A DNA stretch of 64,000 bases from Paenibacillus sp. 1_12 (GCF_900114475.1 NZ_FOTE01000003.1:536667-600666); one strand, 5' to 3'. Counted from the stretch's first letter, positions 44,210-54,500 are shown. The notes: generated by a model not told the origin, from the letters alone. Program-made: numbers and translations.

Positions 44210-45394
44210 GTGAAAAAAAGACTGCTATTTATCATTAATAACTTGGATTGTGGCGGAGCGGAGAAGGCACTCATATCGTTGCTGGAAACAATAGATTACG
44301 CTAGTTATGAAGTCGATTTATTTTTATTCAAGCATCATGGTTTGTTCTTCAACAGTATCCCCAAACAGGTCCGTTTGTTAGCGGAGCCAACTCATTATAA
44401 ATATTTTGATATGTCGATCAAGAAGGTTTTTGTGGAATGTTTGAAAAAGGGCAAGCTCAATATTGCTTTATCGAGAGCTTGTGCAGGTTATATTTTTAAA
44501 AATGAACGCAATCGGGCTGTGTGTGATCAACGTGTTTGGACGTATATAGCCCGAACGCTGCAGGGGATTGATAATCAGTACGACGCGGCCATAGCATACT
44601 TGGAAAAAAATCCTATATATTTCTGTATCGATAAGGTTCATGCAGTTAAGAAAATAGGCTTTATACATAATGATTATGACAAGCTGGGAATGGATCCTAA
44701 GCTGGATCTTGTATATTTTACTCAATTGGATCATCTAGTTACTGTTTCCGAGCAGTGTGCTGTTGTGCTCAAGCAAAGATTTCCCGAACTTGAGAACAAG
44801 ATTGAGGTTATGCATAATATCGTATCTCCTCCGATCATTCATAACTTGGCTTCCATCGAAATGGATGATTGCAAAACTTCAGGAGTGAAGCTGATATCTG
44901 TTGGAAGGCTTGTGTATCAAAAAGGATTTGATTTGGCAATTGAAGCGTGTAAGGATTTAATTCAGAATGGTTATCCCGTGACTTGGTATGTTATTGGTGA
45001 AGGTGAGGATCGCTCCAAGCTGGAGCAGCTGATTGCGGACCATAAGCTTCAACAATCCTTTATTTTATTGGGCACAAGAGAAAATCCTTATCCATACATT
45101 AAGGAAGCGGATATTTACGTCCAGCCATCCCGATTTGAGGGCAAATCGATTGCTTTGGATGAAGCAAAGATATTGCACAAACCGATAGTTGTCACGAATT
45201 ATAGTACGGTAAACGACCAAATTACGCATGAATTCAACGGTTTGATTGTCGATATGGATGCTGCAGCGGTAGCTGAAGGAATTAAGAGGCTGCTGGATCT
45301 GCCAGAATTGAAATATAAGTTAACCGCTAATCTCTCACAGGAGAAGCAGGGCACAGAATCAGAAATTAACAAATTGTATGCGTTAGTTGAATAG
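44210..45394 (+). CDS. GT4 glycosyltransferase, paralogue 3 of 3
   Basis: 394 residues, GTG start at 44210 after AGGTGG. CGGAEKALISLLETIDYASY, GFIHNDYDKLGMD and SRFEGKSIALDEAKILHKP make it closest to the gene at 42998. The pair is in tandem, 15 bases apart, which indicates a local duplication. Confidence 0.87.
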   Translation: MKKRLLFIINNLDCGGAEKALISLLETIDYASYEVDLFLFKHHGLFFNSIPKQVRLLAEPTHYKYFDMSIKKVFVECLKKGKLNIALSRACAGYIFKNERNRAVCDQRVWTYIARTLQGIDNQYDAAIAYLEKNPIYFCIDKVHAVKKIGFIHNDYDKLGMDPKLDLVYFTQLDHLVTVSEQCAVVLKQRFPELENKIEVMHNIVSPPIIHNLASIEMDDCKTSGVKLISVGRLVYQKGFDLAIEACKDLIQNGYPVTWYVIGEGEDRSKLEQLIADHKLQQSFILLGTRENPYPYIKEADIYVQPSRFEGKSIALDEAKILHKPIVVTNYSTVNDQITHEFNGLIVDMDAAAVAEGIKRLLDLPELKYKLTANLSQEKQGTESEINKLYALVE

Positions 45395-45409
45395 CAGGAA
45401 GAGGATGCA

Positions 45410-46600
45410 ATGATGATCATTCAAATCGTTGGTGGGGTGCTGCTTGGTATCCTAATAATCATATTTTCGGTCGATCTCATTTTTATAGGTAAGGATTGGC
45501 TAAGTCGAATCTATATTGGACGTTTTAGTGACAAGCAGCACTGGAATCGATCGATTACAGGAGTAGGTTTAGATTGGCTTAGTAACACACCCAAAATAAA
45601 AGTGACTGATAATACAAGATTAGTGGCCATTGATATGATTAAAGGAAACTATTCCAGCAGCGCTATTCAACATTGGCAAGAAGCATCTCTACTGTTGGGT
45701 TTATCGGAATATATAAAGGTCCAGGATGACGGTAAAGCCAATGGAAGAATAGAATCCTATCTCAGTAAGAAATTCGATCGTGAGGGTCAATGGCTACATA
45801 AGCCAGTCCATGTAGATGGTGCTATCCTGGCATACGCGATTATGAATCTTGGTGATAGCTATACCCATACATATAAAAAAGCACTGGATACTATGTGGGA
45901 ATTGATTCAGCAGCATATCGGAAGTGACGGCACAGTGGCATATCGAAAAACGATGCAGAATTATAGATATGTCGATACCATAGGCTTCATTTGCCCTTTT
46001 CTTGTTGCATATGGAATCAAATATAACAAATCGGAATGTGTAGACTTGGCTGTTAAACAGATACGTGCCTATGAGGAGTATGGCATGCTGCATGAGCTTT
46101 TCATACCTTGTCATGCATATAGGTTAGATAGTAAAACACCTCTTGGACTGTACGGTTGGGGACGAGGAATGGGCTGGTTTGCTATTGGCTTAATTGATGC
46201 CTGGAAAGAGCTTCCCGAGCACCACACCTATAAATCAGTCTTAAGTGAAACTATAAAAAGATTCGCCAAAGCGATCATTCCTCTCCAGCAGCCCGATGGG
46301 AATTGGAATTGGACAGCTACTAGAGAAGAATCTCGACCAGATTCCTCAGCTACTGCTACGCTTGGTTGGTTTTTGCTTCATGCATCTAAAATCGAGGGAA
46401 TTTCTGAGGAATGTCAACATAGCTTCGACAAGGCAATCAGCTATTTAATGAAGGTGACCAGAAGAAATGGAGTGATTGATTTTTCCCAAGGGGATACCAA
46501 AGATATTGGGGTGTATTCAATGCTCTTTGATCTCCTTCCATTTACCCAAGGATTCGGTATTCGAATGATAAATTATGATCAGGTGGCAGACAAGACATAA
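45410..46600 (+). CDS. Membrane-anchored GH88/GH105-like hydrolase
   Basis: 396 residues. An N-terminal membrane segment (about 3-24) precedes an (alpha/alpha)6 barrel like the unsaturated glucuronyl/rhamnogalacturonyl hydrolases (YteR/GH105): VDTIGFICPFLVAYG, YGWGRGMGWFAIGLIDA, then QQPDGNWNWTATREE and DSSATATLGWF. The anchor would keep it on the outer membrane face. It may trim or edit the polymer made by the locus. It follows the third GT4 gene by 15 bases. Catalytic Asp assignment was not attempted. Confidence 0.75.
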   Translation: MMIIQIVGGVLLGILIIIFSVDLIFIGKDWLSRIYIGRFSDKQHWNRSITGVGLDWLSNTPKIKVTDNTRLVAIDMIKGNYSSSAIQHWQEASLLLGLSEYIKVQDDGKANGRIESYLSKKFDREGQWLHKPVHVDGAILAYAIMNLGDSYTHTYKKALDTMWELIQQHIGSDGTVAYRKTMQNYRYVDTIGFICPFLVAYGIKYNKSECVDLAVKQIRAYEEYGMLHELFIPCHAYRLDSKTPLGLYGWGRGMGWFAIGLIDAWKELPEHHTYKSVLSETIKRFAKAIIPLQQPDGNWNWTATREESRPDSSATATLGWFLLHASKIEGISEECQHSFDKAISYLMKVTRRNGVIDFSQGDTKDIGVYSMLFDLLPFTQGFGIRMINYDQVADKT

Positions 46601-46615
46601 AGGGGTTTTACTAAC

Positions 46616-47644
46616 ATGGAGTTCTGGGTGATCGCGGTTGTTTCAGTACCACTGGTTGTATTTCTTATCCTACGTTATAACCGAGTCATGAATCCGTTTA
46701 TATGGTCTATCACTGTGTATAAATCGGATAAGGTTGTACAGGAGATTCCCCATGAAAGAGTGTTTATCAAACCAAGCTTACAAGCCTCCGATGTAACGGA
46801 TATTCAAGCCGAGCTTGTTGCAGACCCTTTTCTGGTTATTCATGATTCAATTACTTATTTGTTCTTTGAAGTGTATAACAAAGTTTCAGAAAAAGGAGAA
46901 ATAGGCTTTGCAACAAGTATAGACCTTGAGAATTGGAGCTATGGTCAGATCGTTTTAGATGAAAAATTTCATTTATCCTATCCTCAGGTGTTTAAGTATC
47001 GTGATGAATTTTATATGATTCCAGAGTCTATCGGTGCTGGTAAGGTGTTATTGTATAGAGCGGCAAATTTTCCTTATGGCTGGGAAGTCACTCAAGAGCT
47101 TATACAAGGCAAATACGTTGACCCTTCCGTATTTCAATATGAAGACAAGTGGTGGATGTATGCTGGAACGAAGGGACAATTACATTTATTTTACGCCAAC
47201 GATCTTCGAGGAAACTGGAAAGAGCATAAATGCAGCCCAATTAATACCCATAGCATCCATGTCACCCGTCCTGGAGGAAGAGTCGTTGTGGATAATAACG
47301 TGATATACAGGTACATGCAAGAAGGCACATTGAATTATGGACAGTCGGTCCACCTATTTCAAATAACGAAGCTAACAGAGGATGAATTTGAGGAAATCCA
47401 AATGGATACGGTTTTAAAAGGAACGGATAAGAAAAATGATTGGAGAAAGGATGGCATGCATCATATTGATCAATTAAAACTAAATAATAATCAGTGGTTA
47501 GTTGCTGTAGATGGTCATACATCTAAAAGAATCCATTATATTCTTTGGAAGATGGATCGTTTGTTATCAAAAATCCAATATAAAATCTATAAAAATAAAA
47601 ATTCCGGTAGACTGCATAACTATAATTTCGGAGATAAAAAATGA
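46616..47644 (+). CDS. Beta-propeller protein, GH43/GIPC-transferase-like
   Basis: 342 residues. A membrane segment (about 2-20) is followed by a five-bladed-propeller-like sequence: ADPFLVIHDSITYLFFEVY, FATSIDLENWSYG, YPQVFKYRDEFYMIPES, DPSVFQYEDKWWMYAGT and TRPGGRVVVDNNVIYRY. This domain is shared with GH43-like proteins and with glucosamine inositolphosphorylceramide transferase homologues in bacterial glycan loci. The activity is not established. It overlaps the flippase start by four bases (ATGA). Confidence 0.7.
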   Translation: MEFWVIAVVSVPLVVFLILRYNRVMNPFIWSITVYKSDKVVQEIPHERVFIKPSLQASDVTDIQAELVADPFLVIHDSITYLFFEVYNKVSEKGEIGFATSIDLENWSYGQIVLDEKFHLSYPQVFKYRDEFYMIPESIGAGKVLLYRAANFPYGWEVTQELIQGKYVDPSVFQYEDKWWMYAGTKGQLHLFYANDLRGNWKEHKCSPINTHSIHVTRPGGRVVVDNNVIYRYMQEGTLNYGQSVHLFQITKLTEDEFEEIQMDTVLKGTDKKNDWRKDGMHHIDQLKLNNNQWLVAVDGHTSKRIHYILWKMDRLLSKIQYKIYKNKNSGRLHNYNFGDKK

Positions 47645-49206
47645 GAATAAAAAATTCTATAGTCAACATATCTGCAGGCTTAGCAAATCAGGTAATTATC
47701 ACAGTACTAAGCTTTTTCTCTAGGACCATATTTATTCATACGTTAGGCATTGAATATTTAGGAGTCAATGGCCTTTTCACAAACATATTAGCCATGCTGA
47801 CATTGGCTGAAGCGGGTATTGGTTCGAGTATTGTCTATAGTTTATATAAACCGATAGCAGAAAATAATAGAGAAAAAATCTATGCATTGATGCGGCTTTA
47901 CAAAAAAGCATATGGAATCATTGCACTCGTTGTGTTAGTGCTTGGCTTGGGCTTGCTTCCATTTCTTCATGTATTCGTCAAAGATACAAGCATCGATAAT
48001 CTTCATCTCATCTATATCATTTTTCTCATGAATACAGTGATGCCTTATTTTTTTCAACATAAAATCGCTTTTTTAAATGTAAATCAAAAAGGGTATATCA
48101 TCACGGGAATTTATTCGGTCTCCTCCATTTTATCGATGCTGCTGAAGATTGGAATTTTACATTATACACAAAATTACATAATGTACTTAATTATTGATAG
48201 CATAATTACTATAACCAACAGCTTGATTATGGTGATTCTTGTGGATCGTATGTATCCATATCTAAAAAAGAAAACATCAGCGGTATTGGATGCTGCTGTT
48301 AAGAGTGATATTGTCAAAAATATTAAAGCTATTTTATTGCAAAATATTGGAACCTACCTCATTTTTGGTACGGATAATATTATTATCTCATCTTTTATCA
48401 ACGTTGCGGCTGTAGGCTTATATTCAAATTACAATATGCTAATAGATATCTGTAGAACTTTTATTAATCAAGTCTTTAATAATATTTACCATAGTGTTGG
48501 TAATTTAGTGGCGCAAGAAAGCCAAGATAAAATTTATAGTGTATATAAAGTATACTGGTTCTTGAATTTTTGGCTCTATTCTTTCTTTTCTATATTTCTC
48601 TATATCATTACAGAGCCTTTTATTAATTTATGGATAGGGTCTTCATTTATTATGAGTGGCAGCGTATTGATAGTTCTTATGGTTGTTTTTTATGAAAGAG
48701 GTATGAGAAACGCCATTACGACGGTGAAAACCACAGCGGGCATTTTTCATGAGGATCGTTACGCCCCACTAGTCCAGGCTGTAGTGAATCTGGGTTTCTC
48801 GATTTGGTTGGTACAATATTGGGGGATTGTAGGGGTGTTTCTGGGTACGTTAATCAGCGCTGTGGCCGTTCCAATATGGACAACGCCATATCTTGTATAT
48901 AAGAAAGTATTTAACAAACCACTAAGCAGTTATTTTATGACTTATTTATTTTATGCTGGTGTAGGGCTAGGTACTTGTACTGTAACTTCTCTGGTTTGTA
49001 AATTGGTGGTACCGGATAATCTATCGAAGCTCATATTAACGGTGTTGATCGTTTTGATAGTCCCTAACATCATCTACATATGCATATTTCGTAAAACAGA
49101 GGAATTTAAATATCTACGTAAAATAGCTGTGCGGTTAATTGGCTTGGCAAGCGAAGCGGTAAAGAAATTGCTCAAAAAGAAAAAATGGGACAAAATGTCG
49201 ACTTAA
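47641..49206 (+). CDS. Wzx-type polysaccharide flippase
   Basis: 521 residues with 12-14 membrane helices. The N-terminal RIKNSIVNISAGLANQVIIT and FSRTIFIHTLGIEYLGVNGL are typical of the MATE/MOP polysaccharide exporter family. It moves lipid-linked repeat units across the membrane to the EpsG-like polymerase (56521). Start overlaps the preceding stop (47641-47644). It is the last gene before an internal promoter. Confidence 0.9.
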   Translation: MRIKNSIVNISAGLANQVIITVLSFFSRTIFIHTLGIEYLGVNGLFTNILAMLTLAEAGIGSSIVYSLYKPIAENNREKIYALMRLYKKAYGIIALVVLVLGLGLLPFLHVFVKDTSIDNLHLIYIIFLMNTVMPYFFQHKIAFLNVNQKGYIITGIYSVSSILSMLLKIGILHYTQNYIMYLIIDSIITITNSLIMVILVDRMYPYLKKKTSAVLDAAVKSDIVKNIKAILLQNIGTYLIFGTDNIIISSFINVAAVGLYSNYNMLIDICRTFINQVFNNIYHSVGNLVAQESQDKIYSVYKVYWFLNFWLYSFFSIFLYIITEPFINLWIGSSFIMSGSVLIVLMVVFYERGMRNAITTVKTTAGIFHEDRYAPLVQAVVNLGFSIWLVQYWGIVGVFLGTLISAVAVPIWTTPYLVYKKVFNKPLSSYFMTYLFYAGVGLGTCTVTSLVCKLVVPDNLSKLILTVLIVLIVPNIIYICIFRKTEEFKYLRKIAVRLIGLASEAVKKLLKKKKWDKMST

Positions 49207-49328
49207 TCAAAAATATTTTGGATGAAAATGTAAAGTTTTTATTACTTAATGAGTAAAAAAATGCCGAAATACCAGATAAATCAAGGGTTTCCCCATTCTC
49301 CATAGAGTATAAATAAGGAATATATGTA

Positions 49329-49530
49329 TTGACTTGTTATTTATTAGCAACTACAATAAACTTGCAGGGAATAGGCTTTTGGACCTACTTCAGGGCTGAG
49401 TTTATTCGATAATTGGACGGTATTTTAGCTCTCAACATTTCAGACTACATAACTCGGGCTTGCTTTTAAACACAAGACCTTACAATTCAAGGGCTTTATT
49501 CAAAATCAATTGACTGAGAGGGTGGAGGCT
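49329..49530 (+). promoter_or_regulatory. Internal promoter and long leader upstream of the epsC-like gene
   Basis: The gap 49207-49530 (324 bases) holds TTGACT (49329-49334), an exact 17-base spacer and TACAAT (49352-49357), the best promoter in the window. Transcription from about 49364 gives a leader of about 165 bases containing short pairings such as TAGG/CCTA and GGGCTGAG/CTCTCA. In Bacillus subtilis the antitermination RNA EAR (Rfam epsC family) lies at the same place, just upstream of epsC. A structured RNA here is inference from position; no covariance test was possible. Confidence 0.6.
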
Positions 49531-51357
49531 TTGTCTTATCGCCAGAGGTATTTTTTGTTAATCTTGTTGGATTCCTCTATTGTGTTAACCGCCGTATTCT
49601 TCAGCAGCTTTCTAGTTAACGCTACGCTTCACGTCATTACCTTCCCGATCATTGTTAGTTCTATTGTCTTAGTAATTAGCCATCACTTTTTCTCATACGC
49701 CTACAAGCTTTATAAAAAGGCATGGGAATATGCTAGTGTAGGTGAACTCATCATTATCTTGAAGGCTGTTACGTATTCTATTCTTATCACAGGCGTCATA
49801 CAGGTCATTATGATACAAACCGCTTACTTTCGTTTACTAGCTGTCACCTGGATGCTGCACATGCTCTTAATTGGAGGTTCAAGGTTTTGTTGGAGGATGG
49901 TCAGGGATACCTATATTACATCGAGTAAGAATAAGAGCCGAACATTGATCATAGGTGCTGGATCTGCGGGGACTATGGTGGCAAGACAGTTGATCCAAAA
50001 TCAGGATTCTGAATTAGAACCTATTGCTTTTATTGATGATAATTTAAGTAAACAAAATCTTGATATCTTGGGCATTCCTGTGATTGGTGGAATTGACAGG
50101 ATTGAGCAAGCAGTTAAAGAATGGAAAATCGATAATATTATTATTGCTATTCCATCCTTGAGCAAGAAAGAACTAAATATTATCTTGCAGGAATGCGCGA
50201 AAACAAAGGCGAAATCAAAAATTCTTCCAATGCTGGAGGATTTGATTACTGGGAAGGTTTCAGTTAGTCAATTCAGGGATGTTCAGGTAGAAGATTTATT
50301 GGGGCGCGAGCCGGTTGAGCTTGATATCAATAGTATTTCAGAATACATAAAGGATAAAGTTGTGTTAGTCACAGGAGCGGGCGGCTCCATTGGCTCAGAG
50401 ATTTGTCGTCAGATCGCAAACTTTCATCCTGAAAAGATGGTTTTATTGGGTCATGGCGAGAATAGCATTTATTCAGCTGAGATGCAGCTAAGGGACATGT
50501 TCGCTGGTACCAACATTAAGTTCTACACAGAAATTGCAGATGTTCAAGACGCGGATAAGATGCAAGATATCATGGCTTTCCATCGTCCAGACGTTGTATA
50601 CCATGCTGCAGCACATAAGCATGTGCCATTAATGCAGCGTAATCCGGAAGAAGCGGTAAAGAACAACATCATCGGGACCATGAACGTAGCACGGGCTGCA
50701 AGCAAAAGCGGCGTTGGGAAATTTGTTATGATCTCTACGGATAAGGCGGTAAATCCAACCAGTGTCATGGGGGCTACCAAGAGGTTGGCCGAAATGATCG
50801 TTCAGTATATGGACACGATTAGCAGCACTACGTTCGTTGCAGTTCGCTTTGGTAATGTACTAGGCAGTCGTGGTAGTGTAATTCCAAGATTTAAAACTCA
50901 AATACAAAATGGTGGACCCGTTACCGTTACTCACCCTGATATGGTTCGTTATTTTATGACGATACCCGAAGCTTCCAGACTCGTCATTCAAGCAGGCGCT
51001 TTAGCAAGAGGAGGAGAGATATTCGTCCTTGATATGGGTGAACCGGTTAAAATAGTAGATTTAGCAATAAACCTGATTAAATTATCGGGTAACACGATTG
51101 AAGATATCGGAATAGAGTTTAACGGGATGAGGCCTGGAGAGAAGCTTTATGAAGAGCTTTTGTCCGAAGATGAGATGAATATTAAACAGCAAGTGTTCCC
51201 CAAAATCTATATCGGAAAAACATCGGATCTCTTTATGCCGGAGATTGAAGAAATTATTAAAACTTATGCGACTCTGGATATAGAAACGCTTAAGAATAAG
51301 CTGCTGAATACAGCCAATGGTCGAGTGGATCCAAAAGAATTAGTTTCTACAGGTTAA
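49531..51357 (+). CDS. epsC: EpsC/PglF-like UDP-GlcNAc 4,6-dehydratase
   Basis: 608 residues. Four N-terminal membrane helices, a first Rossmann unit (GAGSAGTMVARQL) and a catalytic SDR domain: VTGAGGSIGSEICRQI, YHAAAHKHVPLM and STDKAVNPTSVMGATKR, where Met replaces the Tyr of the usual YxxxK, as in membrane dehydratases of this family. It makes UDP-4-keto-6-deoxy-GlcNAc. Start is uncertain: TTG 49531 has GAGAGGG nine bases upstream; TTG 49510 and GTG 49522 are in frame but poorer. With the genes at 58337 and 59109 it completes a diacetylbacillosamine pathway. Confidence 0.88.
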   Translation: MSYRQRYFLLILLDSSIVLTAVFFSSFLVNATLHVITFPIIVSSIVLVISHHFFSYAYKLYKKAWEYASVGELIIILKAVTYSILITGVIQVIMIQTAYFRLLAVTWMLHMLLIGGSRFCWRMVRDTYITSSKNKSRTLIIGAGSAGTMVARQLIQNQDSELEPIAFIDDNLSKQNLDILGIPVIGGIDRIEQAVKEWKIDNIIIAIPSLSKKELNIILQECAKTKAKSKILPMLEDLITGKVSVSQFRDVQVEDLLGREPVELDINSISEYIKDKVVLVTGAGGSIGSEICRQIANFHPEKMVLLGHGENSIYSAEMQLRDMFAGTNIKFYTEIADVQDADKMQDIMAFHRPDVVYHAAAHKHVPLMQRNPEEAVKNNIIGTMNVARAASKSGVGKFVMISTDKAVNPTSVMGATKRLAEMIVQYMDTISSTTFVAVRFGNVLGSRGSVIPRFKTQIQNGGPVTVTHPDMVRYFMTIPEASRLVIQAGALARGGEIFVLDMGEPVKIVDLAINLIKLSGNTIEDIGIEFNGMRPGEKLYEELLSEDEMNIKQQVFPKIYIGKTSDLFMPEIEEIIKTYATLDIETLKNKLLNTANGRVDPKELVSTG

Positions 51358-51382
51358 TTAAATTTAATAGGAGGGTGTCACC

Positions 51383-52264
51383 ATGAAGGTAAGAAAAGCA
51401 ATCATACCTGCAGCAGGGCTTGGCACAAGATTTCTTCCGGCTACGAAGGCGATGCCTAAAGAAATGTTGCCGATTGTTGATAAACCAACCATTCAATATA
51501 TTGTTGAAGAAGCTGTAGAATCCGGTATTGAAGATATTATTATTGTTACAGGTAGAGGAAAGAGGGCAATTGAAGATCACTTCGATAACTCTTTTGAGCT
51601 GGAGCAAAATTTGCTGGAGAAGGAAAAGTTTGAACTGCTCAGCGAGGTACGTAAATCCTCCAATATGGTAGATATCCACTACATACGTCAAAGAGAACCG
51701 AGAGGTCTTGGTCATGCAATCTGGTGTGCACGTAAGTTTATAGGTAATGAGCCCTTCGCTGTATTGCTTGGTGATGACATTGTTTCAGCCGAGAAGCCTT
51801 GTCTCTTACAGATGATAGAGCAATTTGACCGCTATCATGCATCGATTATTGGGGTCAAGCATGTGTCGGATGAAGAAGTTTCAAGATATGGGATTGTAGA
51901 CGGAAAGGCAATGGACGAACGGATCTATAATGTAAGCAATCTGGTTGAGAAGCCTAAGCAAGAGAATGCACCTTCCAATCTGGCTATCATGGGTCGCTAT
52001 ATCCTTACTCCTCGCATATTCGAGATCTTAGGAAAACAGGAACCAGGTGCTGGGAATGAAATTCAACTTACCGATGCGATTGCCCGTTTAAATCAACATG
52101 AAGCGGTTTATGCTTACGAATTTGAGGGTGTTCGATATGATGTGGGTGATAAAATGGGCTTTATTCAAACAACGATCGAATTTGCACTGCAGCGCGAAGA
52201 CTTGAGGTACAATCTTTTGGAGTATTTAGCTAAAGTGGTGGCAAAAGAAACGATACAAAAGTAA
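51383..52264 (+). CDS. galU: UTP--glucose-1-phosphate uridylyltransferase
   Basis: 293 residues. The nucleotide-binding signature [20 protein letters not shown] (about residues 11-30), [19 protein letters not shown] and [12 protein letters not shown] are standard for GalU/GtaB. It supplies UDP-glucose for the locus. AGGAGGGT precedes ATG 51383. Confidence 0.93.
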   Translation: MKVRKAIIPAAGLGTRFLPATKAMPKEMLPIVDKPTIQYIVEEAVESGIEDIIIVTGRGKRAIEDHFDNSFELEQNLLEKEKFELLSEVRKSSNMVDIHYIRQREPRGLGHAIWCARKFIGNEPFAVLLGDDIVSAEKPCLLQMIEQFDRYHASIIGVKHVSDEEVSRYGIVDGKAMDERIYNVSNLVEKPKQENAPSNLAIMGRYILTPRIFEILGKQEPGAGNEIQLTDAIARLNQHEAVYAYEFEGVRYDVGDKMGFIQTTIEFALQREDLRYNLLEYLAKVVAKETIQK

Positions 52265-52292
52265 TCCTATTGATTTGGAACGGATGAGAAGT

Positions 52293-53459
52293 ATGCCTAA
52301 TAAAATATTGTTTGTTGCAACTGTGGATTATCATTTTAAAGCGTTCCATTTACCACATATGAAATGGTTCAAGGAACAAGGATGGGAGGTTCATATTGCA
52401 GCACGCGGAAAATTGGAGCTCCCATTCGTAGATCAGAAATATGATCTGCCGATTGACCGCTCTCCATTCAAGAGAAGCAATTGGAAAGCTTATCGTGAGC
52501 TCAAAGAGATCATTAATGCTAATAAGTACAATATTATCCATTGTCATACCCCTGTAGGAGGCGCCTTGGCACGTCTAGCTGCACGTGAGGCCAGACTACA
52601 AGGAACAAGCGTAATTTATACGGCACATGGCTTCCACTTCTATAAGCGCGCACCGCTCATCAATTGGATGATTTATTATCCGGTTGAGAAAATGCTCGCT
52701 CGTTATACAGATTGTTTGATTACGATTAATGAAGAAGATTATCAAAGGGCAGTGAGCCACCGATTTAAGGCGGGACGAATTGAGCGAGTCCATGGTGTGG
52801 GTGTTAACACTGAACGTTTTAAGCCTGTGGATCTAGCGCAGAAGCTCGATATGAGGACGAAATTAGGTTTTCAACACAATGATCATTTAATGTTTTATGC
52901 TGCTGAATTTAATAAAAATAAGAATCAACAGCTTCTTATTGAAGCTCTTGCACGAATAAAACACGATGCGCCTCATGCAAAGCTTTTACTTGCAGGTGTT
53001 GGGGTGCTTGAGGAGTCTTGCCGAGAGCTTGCTGATAGATTGGAAATATCGTCCAGAGTATTTTTTCTTGGATATCGGGATGATATCGATCAAATCTTAC
53101 CGATGTGTGATATTGCGGTTGCTTCTAGCTTAAGAGAAGGGTTACCTGTAAATATTATGGAAGCGATGGCATGTGGCTTACCAGTCGTTGCCAGTAGCAA
53201 CAGAGGTCACTCAGAGCTTGTACAGGAAAGTGTAACTGGTCATGTGGTATCACCAAAAGATAGTACTTTATTGGCAAAACAACTGCTGGAGCTTATCCGA
53301 TCGGAAGAGCTTCGTGAACAAATGAAGATTGAAAGCTTACGCAGAGTGCAGACATACTCGCTGACCCAGGTTGGAATGGAATTAATTGAAATTTATACCC
53401 GGTATATGGTGGGAGATATAGATGAATCCAAAAGTCAGCATCGTAGTGCCTATATTTAA
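52293..53459 (+). CDS. EpsD-like GT4 glycosyltransferase
   Basis: 388 residues. NKILFVATVDYHFKAFHLPH matches the N-terminus of EpsD-like enzymes, followed by HCHTPVGGALARLAAREA and the EX7E region SLREGLPVNIMEAMACGLPV. ATG 52293 fits the family start; ATG 52284 and TTG 52275 are in frame alternatives with weak ribosome sites. It overlaps the next gene by 38 bases. Confidence 0.85.
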   Translation: MPNKILFVATVDYHFKAFHLPHMKWFKEQGWEVHIAARGKLELPFVDQKYDLPIDRSPFKRSNWKAYRELKEIINANKYNIIHCHTPVGGALARLAAREARLQGTSVIYTAHGFHFYKRAPLINWMIYYPVEKMLARYTDCLITINEEDYQRAVSHRFKAGRIERVHGVGVNTERFKPVDLAQKLDMRTKLGFQHNDHLMFYAAEFNKNKNQQLLIEALARIKHDAPHAKLLLAGVGVLEESCRELADRLEISSRVFFLGYRDDIDQILPMCDIAVASSLREGLPVNIMEAMACGLPVVASSNRGHSELVQESVTGHVVSPKDSTLLAKQLLELIRSEELREQMKIESLRRVQTYSLTQVGMELIEIYTRYMVGDIDESKSQHRSAYI

Positions 53460-54489
53460 TATTGAGAACTATTTAAGACGATGTCTGGATAGCCTGCTCA
53501 TGCAGACCTTAAAGGATATTGAGATTATTGCAGTCAATGATGGATCAACAGACGGAAGTGGAGCCATTCTTGCTGAATACGCAAGTAAAGATGCAAGGCT
53601 AGTTGTCATTGATAAACAAAATGGTGGTGTATCGGCAGCACGTAATGATGGAATCCTTGCTTCTCGCGGGGATTATATTGGTTTTGTGGACCCAGATGAT
53701 TGGATAGACCTTGATATGTATACAAGCTTATATGAGACAGCCGTCCAAGAAAAAGCAGACATTGTGATGTGTTCTTATTTAAGAGAGTTCGGTACGCACT
53801 CCAAGTTAAAGGAATACCAGCTTCCTGAAAAAGTATGTTTTCGTAATGAAGATGTTCAAACTATGGTAATGAGACGTATAGTCGGACCATTAAACGAAGA
53901 AATTGCCAATCCGGAGATGTTGGATGCTTGGGGGACTGTATGGTCTAAGCTGTACCGCAGTGATTTGATTAAGGACAATCAAATTCAATTTATTGATTTA
54001 AGTATTATAGGCACGAATGAGGATTCCCTCTTTAATATTCATGCAGTGTATTATGCTCACTCATTCGTTTTTCTTAACAAGCCTTATTACCACTATTGGC
54101 GGGTTAATGGTACCTCATTGACCTCCGGATATAACCCAGATTTACAAAATAAATTTTTAAAACTATACGAGCAGATTGAAACCTTTCTTCAAGAAAAAAA
54201 GCTTGATTCAGATTTTTTTACTGCTTTAAATAATAGGATTTGTCTGAATGCCCTAGGGCTTGGTTTAAATACGATCAGTTTGAACAATAAGGCTTCCATT
54301 TGGCAAAAAATGAGCAAGCTTCGTTTTATTTTAAATGATAAGCGTATCAAAGATTCCTTTCAACATCTCGAGATGAAGCATTTTTCAACGATCTGGAGGG
54401 TGTTTTTCTTTTCTGCAAAATTCAGGCTGGTACCGGCATTTTATTTCATGTTGGTAGCCATAGACAATCTTAGAAAGATGGTTAGATAG
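53422..54489 (+). CDS. GT2 glycosyltransferase (EpsE/EpsJ-like)
   Basis: 355 residues. GT-A motifs KVSIVVPIFNIENYLRRCLD, NDGSTDGS and FVDPDDWI (the DXD equivalent). ATG 53422 follows GGGAG and lies inside the end of the upstream gene. The C-terminal helical part is of the usual length for this group. It is cytosolic and membrane-associated, and extends the repeat unit. Confidence 0.87.
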   Translation: MNPKVSIVVPIFNIENYLRRCLDSLLMQTLKDIEIIAVNDGSTDGSGAILAEYASKDARLVVIDKQNGGVSAARNDGILASRGDYIGFVDPDDWIDLDMYTSLYETAVQEKADIVMCSYLREFGTHSKLKEYQLPEKVCFRNEDVQTMVMRRIVGPLNEEIANPEMLDAWGTVWSKLYRSDLIKDNQIQFIDLSIIGTNEDSLFNIHAVYYAHSFVFLNKPYYHYWRVNGTSLTSGYNPDLQNKFLKLYEQIETFLQEKKLDSDFFTALNNRICLNALGLGLNTISLNNKASIWQKMSKLRFILNDKRIKDSFQHLEMKHFSTIWRVFFFSAKFRLVPAFYFMLVAIDNLRKMVR

Positions 54490-54500
54490 GAGGGATTCCT

